Shown: piece after piece, positions 1-5,217 of the stretch | Layout: the number at the start of each line of letters is the position of its first letter | Position numbering within the stretch: the stretch's first letter is position 1 | Source of the DNA: an uncultured Candidatus Udaeobacter sp. | GTDB taxonomy: Bacteria > Verrucomicrobiota > Verrucomicrobiia > Chthoniobacterales > UBA10450 | Direction: 5' to 3' | DNA length: 6,094 nt | NCBI GenBank assembly: GCA_955652715.1 | Contig: CATPBS010000176.1 | Location: forward strand, 1-6,094 | Translations under genes and position numbers: made by a program | The notes under the pieces: generated by a model | Told to the model about the DNA's origin: nothing | The model's database searches: none | What the model saw: the letters and a program-made list of their open reading frames with translations, nothing else

Positions 1-1131
1 GGCAGTTTCTCCGCCACTCGTTCAAAGACATCGAAGGAACTTTCACCAGCCACGGCTTCCGGCGCGTTGTACTACAATCTTTATACGCCACGTGTCAGCG
101 TCTCTTACGTTCCCGATGTGTTTGGCCTCAACCGGCGCACAGTCGAGTCGTTGCAGGCCCAGGCGGAACAGGCAGGCTTCGCTCTCGCTGCAGCGCATAT
201 CACGCTTAGTTCCAACGTCGTTGCCGCGGCAATCCAGGAAGCGTCATTGCGGGCACAGATCGATGCGGCGCGTCAACTGATCGCGATCAACTCCAATCTG
301 GTTCAAGTGGTACGCAATCAACTTGCGAAACACGCGGCCACCAGGGCCGATCTCGCCGCGCAGGAATCACAGCTCGCGCAGATCAGCGCCACGCTGCCAC
401 CGCTGCTGAAACAATTGGCTCAACAGCGTGACCTGCTCGCTGCGTTGTCGGGCGGGTTCCCGAGCCAGGATTTGGCAGAAAAATTTGAGCTTTTGAGTCT
501 GCAACTGCCGCAGAAACTACCGGTGAGCCTTCCTTCACAGCTCGTCGAACAGCGCCCAGATGTGCGCCAGGCCGAAGAGAATTTGCATTCTGCCAGCGCC
601 CAAATTGGTGTCGCGGTCGCGAACCGGCTGCCGAATTTTAATTTGACCGCGGACGCCGGAACCATGGCGCTAACTGCCAGCAAGATTTTTTCTGGAGGCG
701 CGGGCTTTTGGGATTTGGGCGCAAGCGTGACGCAACCCATATTTCAAGGTGGCACCTTGCTGCACAAAGAGCGCGCCGCGCGCGCCGCGTACGTTCAAGC
801 CGCCGAACAATATCGCAGCGTTGTCCTGACCGCCTGTCAGAATGTCGCCGATACGTTGACTGCGCTTCAACACGATGCCGAGGCACTGAAAGCCGCCGCC
901 GACGCTGCAGACGCCTCCAGAGACACGCTTGATCTCATCCGCCGACAACTGGAAACCGGCGAGGGTGGTGAGGCCCGTCAGCTAGCGCTGTTAAACGCGG
1001 AGCAGACGTATCAGCAAGCAATGATCAACCTCGTTCAGGCCCAAGCCAATCGCTATGCCGATACCGCAGCACTGTTTCAAGCCCTCGGCGGCGGATGGTG
1101 GCATCGCGCGGAGATCGCCAAGAATGACTGA
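1..1131 (+). CDS. Outer-membrane efflux protein, NodT/TolC (OMF) family, 5' partial
   Basis: This is the outer-membrane channel of a tripartite efflux pump (RND or MFS type), which docks with a periplasmic adaptor and expels substrates across the outer membrane. The frame is open from base 1, so the gene enters from the left. A TTG at 67 is only an internal leucine codon. About 376 residues are present; NodT-type proteins are usually 450-500, so the signal peptide, lipobox and first helices are missing. The visible part contains the YVPDVFG segment that precedes the first long helix (about 109-126), long Ala/Gln-rich coiled helices with heptad-like Leu spacing, and the family hallmark LPVSLPSQLVEQRPDVRQAE (about 517-576) followed by IGVAVANRLPNFNLTA. 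Next come the second beta hairpin region (FWDLGASVTQPIFQGG) and the second helical pair, ending in the typical LGGGWW tail. This is the two-repeat OEP architecture. Adaptor and pump genes are expected upstream, outside the window. Family assignment is firm; the substrate cannot be told. Confidence 0.95.
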   Translation, partial: GSFSATRSKTSKELSPATASGALYYNLYTPRVSVSYVPDVFGLNRRTVESLQAQAEQAGFALAAAHITLSSNVVAAAIQEASLRAQIDAARQLIAINSNLVQVVRNQLAKHAATRADLAAQESQLAQISATLPPLLKQLAQQRDLLAALSGGFPSQDLAEKFELLSLQLPQKLPVSLPSQLVEQRPDVRQAEENLHSASAQIGVAVANRLPNFNLTADAGTMALTASKIFSGGAGFWDLGASVTQPIFQGGTLLHKERAARAAYVQAAEQYRSVVLTACQNVADTLTALQHDAEALKAAADAADASRDTLDLIRRQLETGEGGEARQLALLNAEQTYQQAMINLVQAQANRYADTAALFQALGGGWWHRAEIAKND

Positions 1132-1141
1132 CTGCGGCCGT

Positions 1142-1210
1142 ATGATTCGCCGAACTGCCACTTATTTGGTCGCGGCGTTCCTGCTCGGCCGTTGCTCAGT
1201 CATGCTTTAG
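1142..1210 (+). other. Signal-peptide-like short reading frame at the head of the broken gene
   Basis: This is a 22-codon frame beginning with ATG and ending at TAG 1208-1210. It has a basic start (MIRR) and a hydrophobic core (TYLVAAFLLG), then a Cys that could be read as a lipobox (LLGRC). In the neighbouring frame the same bases give LLSHALA, which resembles a signal peptidase I site (ALA), directly before the TGA at 1213 and the open frame of domain 1. This suggests that the exported start belonged to the downstream domain and lost frame around 1183-1197. There is no strong Shine-Dalgarno site before the ATG. The link to the domain is inference. Confidence 0.4.
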
Positions 1211-1236
1211 CGTGAGGCCGCTCTTTTCCGATCGAA

Positions 1237-1458
1237 GTGACTGGAACTGTTACTAGCGTGGACAAGGCGAGTCAGACCTTCATAGTGCAAACCGACGAGC
1301 CGGCTAAGATTATAACCATTGGCCTGCGCTGGGACTGCAAACTCAAGAGGGACGGCGCACCAGCAGGGGCGGATATCTTGAAGAAAGGTGCGTACGTAAG
1401 GGTGAGCTACTTCGCCACGATTTTTAGTGGCAATCTGGCAGTCGAAATCGAACCCTAA
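1237..1458 (+). CDS. Hypothetical small protein fragment, first tandem domain
   Basis: The frame is open from 1216 to the TAA at 1456-1458, and the first usable start codon is a GTG at 1237. The 73-residue product contains VTGTVTSVDKASQTFIVQ, a central strand with a Trp (GLRWDCKL), a Gly-containing turn and a closing KKGAYVRVSYFATIF...AVEIE. This strand-rich layout is typical of small periplasmic or secreted beta-barrel domains in which a G-[TV]-[VI] start is followed by an F/W-containing strand and an L-x-x-G-x-x-V-x-V-x-Y strand. I do not recognise a named family with certainty. The GTG falls inside the first strand rather than before it. Together with the homologous domain just downstream, that argues that this is a piece of a larger broken gene and not an independent gene. 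If expressed alone it would be cytoplasmic, having no signal. Confidence 0.45.
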   Translation: MTGTVTSVDKASQTFIVQTDEPAKIITIGLRWDCKLKRDGAPAGADILKKGAYVRVSYFATIFSGNLAVEIEP

Positions 1459-1696
1459 ACCAGCGTTGGTCCATGGGGTCATTGAAAGAATTGAACCGGC
1501 CAATCGACAGATCACTCTTCGGCTTAATCGCTCTCGCCGTTTCGTTGTTCGATGGGCTGTCACTGCTCGTTTCATTAATCGCGGAAGGATTACTTCGCCG
1601 ACAAGGCTAAGGGAAGGCACACCGATCAACGTGAGCTATTACTCGCCGCCTTTTGAAAGCAAGTACGCAGTGAAACTGGAAACGCAGCCCTTTTGA
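1427..1696 (+). CDS. Hypothetical small protein fragment, second tandem domain
   Basis: The frame runs from a GTG at 1427 to a TGA at 1694-1696 and overlaps the first domain by 32 bases in a different frame. The first dozen residues (up to about PKPA) are an out-of-frame reading of the end of domain 1 and are probably not real protein. The domain proper starts near ALVHGVIERIEP and ends with INVSYYSPPF and YAVKLE. It has the same order of motifs and nearly the same spacing as domain 1, so the two arose by internal duplication. It is more basic than domain 1 (several Arg in the middle). No ribosome-binding site is evident before 1427 and no ATG lies in this frame before the domain. It is therefore unlikely to be translated on its own unless coupled to domain 1. 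Function is unknown. Confidence 0.45.
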   Translation: MAIWQSKSNPKPALVHGVIERIEPANRQITLRLNRSRRFVVRWAVTARFINRGRITSPTRLREGTPINVSYYSPPFESKYAVKLETQPF

Positions 1697-1788
1697 CAAT
1701 CTGCGTGCTGCTCTCCATTGCAACGGCACGAGCTACATAATAACAGCTGGAATGAAAGCTCGGGAACGCGTCGCGCATAATTAATAGC

Positions 1789-1813
1789 GGTCCCATGACC
1801 GGTCATCCCGACC
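1789..1813. repeat. Dyad: 12-base perfect palindrome with flanking GGTC/GACC arms
   Basis: ATGACCGGTCAT at 1795-1806 equals its own reverse complement. Two or three C residues outside it, GGTC (1789-1792) and GACC (1810-1813) form a second pair of complementary arms. The symmetry could be a dimeric regulator site or a cruciform-forming repeat. A loopless perfect palindrome makes a poor terminator hairpin, and no T-run follows. It lies about 190 bases before the nth start, rather far for a classical operator. Function is not shown. Confidence 0.35.
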
Positions 1814-1879
1814 CCGGCTATTTGCAACGCCGTATGATGTGACTACTTCAGCGAAAGAATCGACCAAGTAGCTGGGGAG

Positions 1880-1970
1880 GGACCTCACAATCGAAGGTTG
1901 AATACACAAATTTCATTGCGTGATCCGTCATCAGTTGTGAGATCCTTCACTTCGTTAAGGATGACAACGC
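1880..1970. repeat. Dispersed-repeat-like block with inverted arms and internal hairpin
   Basis: The outer arms GGACCTCACAA (1880-1890) and TTGTGAGATCC (1935-1945) are complementary at 10 of 11 positions. Partly overlapping the right arm is a hairpin, ATCCTT (1942-1947) with AAGGAT (1957-1962) around a 9-base loop. Read on the minus strand, 1935-1966 gives GTCATCCTTAACGAAGTGAA followed by GGATCTCACAA. To my recollection this resembles a hairpin repeat seen in intergenic regions of several soil and environmental bacteria (form GTCATCCTGAGCGAAG-CGAAGGATCTCA). I treat it as a likely diverged member of such a REP- or MITE-like family. Only one copy is visible in the window, so repetition in the genome is inferred. 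Confidence 0.45.
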
Positions 1971-1995
1971 AGACAATGTTGATAGCGACAAGCGT

Positions 1996-2673
1996 ATGAC
2001 CGCGCGCGATCGGGTGAGGCAATTGATTAAGATTTGGCCGAAGGTTTATCCAACCGCGCATTGCGAGCTGGATTTTCGGAACCCGCTCCAGTTGCTTGTG
2101 GCGACAATTCTTTCCGCACAATCCACGGACAAGCGGGTCAATATGGTCACGCCTGCGCTGTTTAAGAAATATCGAACGGCGAAGGATTATGCGGACGCGC
2201 CGCAGGCGGAGCTGGAAAACGCGATCAAATCCACGGGCTTTTATCGTAACAAAGCGAAAAGCATCCGCGGTGCGATGCGCGCAATCGTCGAGAAGCATAG
2301 GGGCAAAGTCCCGGATACGATGGAGGAGTTATACGCCTTGCCCGGCGTCGGCCGGAAGACGGCGAATGTGGTGCTGGGGAATGCGTTTCACAAAAACGAA
2401 GGCATCGTGGTGGACACGCACGTGATCCGTCTCTCGCAGCGGCTTGGCCTGACGAAACACAAGGACCCAGAGAAAATCGAGCGCGATTTGATGAAGCTCG
2501 TTCCGCGCGAGCATTGGACAGACTGGAGTCATTGGCTCATCTGGCATGGCCGTCGCCGCTGTTATGCCCGCAAACCCGATTGCTCAAACTGTGAAGTTTT
2601 TCGGCTCTGCCCAAGTGGCAAAATTTTCCTGCGAACAGGCGTGGCAAGAAAGCCGGACGCGAAGACGGCTTAA
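1996..2673 (+). CDS. nth: Endonuclease III (DNA glycosylase/AP lyase)
   Basis: This enzyme removes oxidised pyrimidines from DNA and cuts the abasic strand by beta-elimination, the first step of base excision repair; it is cytoplasmic. The 225-residue product is close to the roughly 211 of the E. coli enzyme. The N-terminal helix is followed by LQLLVATILSAQSTD (31-45), the conserved LLSAQ-type segment. The helix-hairpin-helix LPGVGRKTANVVL spans about 115-127, with the catalytic lysine at Lys121. VVDTHVIRL carries the catalytic aspartate, Asp140. The [4Fe-4S] cluster ligands Cys189, Cys196, Cys199 and Cys205 keep the exact C-x6-C-x2-C-x5-C spacing, and the HWLIWHGRRRC block precedes them. The ATG at 1996 places the family's N-terminal helix correctly and the frame has no other ATG upstream, although no good Shine-Dalgarno precedes it. 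The last 20 residues are a basic tail. The gene stands alone and converges on the permease gene. It appears intact and functional. Confidence 0.97.
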   Translation: MTARDRVRQLIKIWPKVYPTAHCELDFRNPLQLLVATILSAQSTDKRVNMVTPALFKKYRTAKDYADAPQAELENAIKSTGFYRNKAKSIRGAMRAIVEKHRGKVPDTMEELYALPGVGRKTANVVLGNAFHKNEGIVVDTHVIRLSQRLGLTKHKDPEKIERDLMKLVPREHWTDWSHWLIWHGRRRCYARKPDCSNCEVFRLCPSGKIFLRTGVARKPDAKTA

Positions 2674-2783
2674 CGCGTGCTCTCAGCGCTTTCGGCCGGT
2701 GCGAGGTGGCGAAAAGGACTTCCATCGTTTTCGGCTCGTTTGCGCATGAGCTGGAATTGTTCTTCGAGTTTCTTCAGTTCCTA
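2670..2783 (-). pseudogene. Stranded C-terminal tail of the permease gene, beyond an in-frame TAG
   Basis: Reading on past the TAG (2781-2783, minus strand) in the same frame gives ELKKLEEQFQLMRKRAEN and further residues, 36 codons in all, to a TAA at 2670-2672. LSD followed by an acidic residue and then ELKKLEEQF is what the C-terminal helix of this family looks like, so the TAG most simply replaced a Glu codon (GAG to TAG, one change). The tail also fills the otherwise empty 107-base gap up to nth, and its stop overlaps the nth stop by two bases. Whether this is a real nonsense mutation, a sequencing error or leaky read-through cannot be told from sequence alone. Confidence 0.65.
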
Positions 2784-3224
2784 ATCAGATAGATTTTCGA
2801 GGTCGACAAGTTGATTGCATGCGCCCTTCATTGCACGAATCAGCTCGTCGAGTTTCAGATGCACTGCTTTGGCGTCACGATTTTGGGTGTTCTGAATCAG
2901 AAATACCATGAGGAACGTGATGATGGTCGTGGCCGTGTAGATGATCAGTTGCCACGTATCGGAGAAATGAAACATCGGACCGGTGAGGAGCCACACAAGG
3001 ATGACGAGCACAGCCCCGACGAATGCCCAGGCGCTGCCGAGCATCATGGAGCAACGGCGCGCGAAGATGCGGAACGCGTCGCTGACGACGCAAAAGAAAT
3101 CGCGCTCTTGCTCGTGTTTCTTTAGTTTTTCGGGCTGGGTTTTGTTCAAGACTACTTTAGCTTTCGCGCCCCAGTCCTGCATTGCGCGCAAGAAACATAT
3201 CAGTCGTTCATTTACCTTGTGCAC
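2781..3224 (-). CDS. Low-affinity iron permease family membrane protein, C-terminally truncated by a stop codon
   Basis: The product has two membrane segments (about 61-81, SMMLGSAWAFVGAVLVILVW; and 92-110, IIYTATTIITFLMVFLIQN). They are joined by TGPMFHFSDTWQL and followed by IQNTQNRDAKAVHLKLDELI. This signature defines the bacterial proteins annotated as low-affinity iron permease, after yeast Fet4 (PF04120). An iron transport role in bacteria rests mostly on annotation. It is an inner-membrane protein with a charged N-terminal region (about 1-45) longer than in many relatives. I placed the start at GTG 3224, the furthest start in the open frame. An ATG at 3180-3182 (residue 15) is an alternative; neither has a clear Shine-Dalgarno. 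The reading ends LVDLENLSD-stop. Relatives normally continue from LSD into a Glu/Leu-rich helix, and that helix is still encoded after the TAG. The truncated protein keeps the whole membrane core and may still work. It is divergent from the TPR gene and convergent with nth. Confidence 0.85.
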   Translation of the reverse strand: MHKVNERLICFLRAMQDWGAKAKVVLNKTQPEKLKKHEQERDFFCVVSDAFRIFARRCSMMLGSAWAFVGAVLVILVWLLTGPMFHFSDTWQLIIYTATTIITFLMVFLIQNTQNRDAKAVHLKLDELIRAMKGACNQLVDLENLSD

Positions 3225-3276
3225 AGAGCGGGATTGATTTCCCCACCGGTTTGAGGAAGACTAAGCTCCCGAATTC
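3225..3276. promoter_or_regulatory. Short divergent intergenic region between the permease and TPR genes
   Basis: These 52 bases separate two genes pointing away from each other, so promoters for both should lie here or within the neighbouring coding ends. GAGGAAG at 3253-3259 resembles a Shine-Dalgarno core for the plus-strand gene but ends 17 bases before the ATG at 3277, farther than usual. I could not identify a convincing -35/-10 pair on either strand. The call rests on gene orientation. Confidence 0.35.
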
Positions 3277-5214
3277 ATGCAGCAGGGCCCCGCGTTTTCA
3301 CGTCTGCAAACTGTCCCGGGTGCGCCGGTAAGCGCGGCCAGGCCGAAGTTATGGATACTCGATTCATGGCGTGACTTGGTTCTCTACGTCGGCACGCCGC
3401 TGTTGCTGCTGCCGGCGTTCGCGCTGGCCCAGGCGCGCTGGAGTCCGCAAGATATTTATCTCTTTGTCGCTGCCTTCGGCGCAATGGGACATCACCTGCC
3501 GGGGATGATCCGCGCCTACGGCGACCGCGCTTTGTTCGAACGCTTCAAATGGCGTTTCATTTTAGCGCCACTGTTTCTTCTCGCAGTGTGCACCGCCTTC
3601 TTCTGGTGGGACCTAAAAGGAATTTTGCTGGTCGTTTTCTTCTGGGGCGTCTGGCACGGCTTAATGCAGACTTATGGTTTCTGCCGCATCTACGACGCGA
3701 AAACGGGAACGTTCGACGCGCTGACTCGACGGCTCGATTTCGCCATGTGCGTGATCTGGTTCGCGACTGCCGTGGTGCTCTCGCCATACCGGTTGAGTGA
3801 TACGCTCGACACGTACTACATGTGTGGCGGCCCGTTTATCCCGCCAGCACTCGTGCACTACGGGCAGCAGCTGATTCTTTTCGCGGCCATCGGGGTTTCG
3901 GTCCTTTTTCTCCTCCATTTCGGCCGAATGTGGATCATAGGGAAACGGCCCAACCCCGTGAAGGTAGCTTTGCTGGTCACCAGCATCGCGTTTTGGTGGT
4001 ACTGCAATAATCTTGTCGCGAATATTCTGGTTGGGATTGCGCTGTTCGAAGTTTTTCACGACGTGCAATACCTCTCGCTCGTGTGGATCTACAATCGCAA
4101 CCGCGTCGAGAAAGACAGCAACATCGGTGGATTCATGCGCTTTGTGTTTCGGCGCAGCGGCTCGCTGATCGGCCTTTACGTGGGTCTGGTCTTCGCCTAC
4201 GGCTCGCTGAGTTATTTGAACGCCCATCTCGGGATAGACACCGTCAAACGAATTCTCACCGGTGTGGTCACCGCTTCCACACTGCTCCATTTTTATTACG
4301 ATGGATTTATCTGGAAAGTTCGGGAGCGCTCAACGCGTCAATCGCTGGGTCTCAGCGGTGGAACAGCTGATGTATCGCTAGGTGGCATTCTTCCCAGTTG
4401 GGCATGGCACGGATTGAAATGGGCCACGGTGTTCGTGCTGCCGCTAAGCGCGCTCTGGTTTTGGCAGACACACCTCAACGTGCCTGAGGTCCAACGGCGT
4501 GCATGGCTCGTCGAGGATGTCCCGGTCGGCGCAAGACAGCATTTTGATTATGCCTTGGCATTGCAAAAAGAGGGCCAATGGGAGCGGGCCGAAGAACAAT
4601 ATAAAGTCGCGCTGGGTTTCCAACCGGCCGATGCCAAGGGGCATATGAACCTTGCCACTGTTTTGATGGCGCAAGCGAAATATGATGCGGCTGCCTCGCA
4701 CATGGAAGAAGCATTGCGACTTAAATCCAACAGCGGCGAGTTCCATTTGAGCTACGCCAGTTTACTTCAGCGACTTGGACGCGGAGATGAAGCAGCAGGT
4801 CACTACGAAGCAGCTGCGCGTCAGATGCCGGATTCGCCGGAGGCTCATTACAATTACGCAGTGTTCCTTGCCTCAACAGGGAAAGAGAGTGATGCCCTGA
4901 GCGAGCTTCGCCGTGTGGTTCAACTTAAGACGGACCACGCGGATGCGCACTTGCAACTGGCCGACGCGCTATTTGCAAAAGGCGATCTGGAAGAGGCCAA
5001 AATACATTATACCGCAGCGCTTCACGCGGATCCCAAGTTGGCGGTCGCTCACAACAGTTTAGGCAGGCTTTACCTGACCCAGGGCCAAATCTCTCAAGCC
5101 ATCGTTCAATTCGGTGAAGCCCTGCGCCTGAACCCCGATTACAAGGAAGCTGAGGAAAACTTGCGCATCGCCAAAGCAAGCGACACTCAGTTTCTTCGGC
5201 AAACGCACAACTAA
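3277..5214 (+). CDS. Polytopic membrane protein with C-terminal TPR domain, family not recognised
   Basis: The 645-residue product has two halves. Residues about 33-400 hold roughly nine to eleven hydrophobic segments (for example 33-52, 92-111, 114-133, 155-170, 196-215, 228-260, 294-313, 381-398). Residues about 421-620 form six consecutive TPR units, clear from the W/Y-G/A-A-x-x-x-Y-x-x-A-L pattern: EGQWERAEEQYKVALGFQP (432-450), AKYDAAASHMEEALRL (467-482), GRGDEAAGHYEAA (501-513), ESDALSELRRVVQL (537-550), GDLEEAKIHYTAAL (569-582) and GQISQAIVQFGEALRLNP (603-620). Histidines occur in or beside membrane segments: GHHLPGM (His72, His73), VWHGL (His127), VFHDVQY (His261) and LLHFYYDGF (His338). 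Such a pattern could bind metal or haem, but I cannot match it to a known enzyme. The TPR part probably recruits a partner protein; its side of the membrane depends on the number of segments. ATG 3277 is the only ATG before residue 70. The next gene follows after three bases, suggesting co-transcription. A TPR-fused membrane transferase is an alternative, but no such catalytic motif is visible. Confidence 0.85.
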   Translation: MQQGPAFSRLQTVPGAPVSAARPKLWILDSWRDLVLYVGTPLLLLPAFALAQARWSPQDIYLFVAAFGAMGHHLPGMIRAYGDRALFERFKWRFILAPLFLLAVCTAFFWWDLKGILLVVFFWGVWHGLMQTYGFCRIYDAKTGTFDALTRRLDFAMCVIWFATAVVLSPYRLSDTLDTYYMCGGPFIPPALVHYGQQLILFAAIGVSVLFLLHFGRMWIIGKRPNPVKVALLVTSIAFWWYCNNLVANILVGIALFEVFHDVQYLSLVWIYNRNRVEKDSNIGGFMRFVFRRSGSLIGLYVGLVFAYGSLSYLNAHLGIDTVKRILTGVVTASTLLHFYYDGFIWKVRERSTRQSLGLSGGTADVSLGGILPSWAWHGLKWATVFVLPLSALWFWQTHLNVPEVQRRAWLVEDVPVGARQHFDYALALQKEGQWERAEEQYKVALGFQPADAKGHMNLATVLMAQAKYDAAASHMEEALRLKSNSGEFHLSYASLLQRLGRGDEAAGHYEAAARQMPDSPEAHYNYAVFLASTGKESDALSELRRVVQLKTDHADAHLQLADALFAKGDLEEAKIHYTAALHADPKLAVAHNSLGRLYLTQGQISQAIVQFGEALRLNPDYKEAEENLRIAKASDTQFLRQTHN

Positions 5215-5217
5215 TTT

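Larger units (their letters stand above)
1142..1696 (+). pseudogene. Broken gene for an exported protein with two tandem homologous small domains
   Basis: I read this as the remains of one gene. It starts 10 bases after the efflux stop with an ATG (1142) and a signal-peptide-like stretch (MIRRTATYLVAAFLLG). A first domain of about 73 residues follows (1237-1458), then a second of similar length (about 1466-1696). The two domains align along their length: VTGTVTSVDKASQ against VHGVIERIEPANR near the start, and VRVSYFATIFSGNLAVEIE against INVSYYSPPFESKYAVKLE near the end. Signal, domain 1 and domain 2 sit in frames 2, 1 and 2. A TGA (1213) and a frame change separate signal from domain 1. A single extra C in the CCC at 1453-1455 would explain the break between the domains. 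The fold is probably a small beta barrel (OB-like or DUF5666-like), judged only from alternating hydrophobic strands; function is unknown. Alternatives are two separate small genes, or sequencing errors in an intact gene. Confidence 0.6.
1697..1995. other. Gene-free interval between the broken gene and nth
   Basis: About 300 bases without a convincing coding frame on either strand. Short open frames on the minus strand at 1639-1827 and 1885-2298 give compositions unlike any known family, and the second is mostly antisense to nth. The interval holds a 12-base perfect palindrome (1795-1806) and a repeat-like block with inverted arms (1880-1970), described separately. The promoter of nth must lie here or within the repeat block, but I could not find a -35/-10 pair with good spacing. 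No factor-independent terminator with a T-run is evident. Confidence 0.6.

Noticed and set aside
769..790. GC-rich tandem GCGCGCCGCG-type repeat
   Set aside because: It lies within the efflux coding frame and encodes RAARAA; explained by Ala/Arg codon use.
67..1131. TTG at 67 as the true start of the efflux gene
   Set aside because: The frame is open to base 1 and the YYNLY...YVPDVFG region is internal in NodT-type proteins, so the gene is cut by the window edge.
1473..1610. ATG-started frame with a hydrophobic stretch inside domain 2 (MGSLKELNRP...)
   Set aside because: Only about 46 residues, wholly inside the second domain in another frame, and no ribosome-binding site; the hydrophobicity comes from the out-of-frame reading.
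1207..1629. 140-residue minus-strand frame antisense to the broken two-domain gene
   Set aside because: The two plus-strand frames show clear homology to each other, which a shadow would not produce; the minus frame shows no motif or domain pattern.
1693..1741. TTGACA at 1693-1698 and CATAAT at 1736-1741 as a promoter
   Set aside because: The spacing is 37 bases rather than about 17, and no good -10 lies 16-18 bases after the TTGACA.
1885..2298. 137-residue minus-strand frame across the repeat block and the start of nth
   Set aside because: Mostly antisense to nth, Arg-rich shadow composition, no family motif.
3661..4290. 209-residue open frame on the minus strand inside the TPR-membrane gene
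   Set aside because: It is antisense to a well supported gene. Its composition is charged and low in structure, as expected of a shadow frame in GC-rich DNA, with no recognisable motif.
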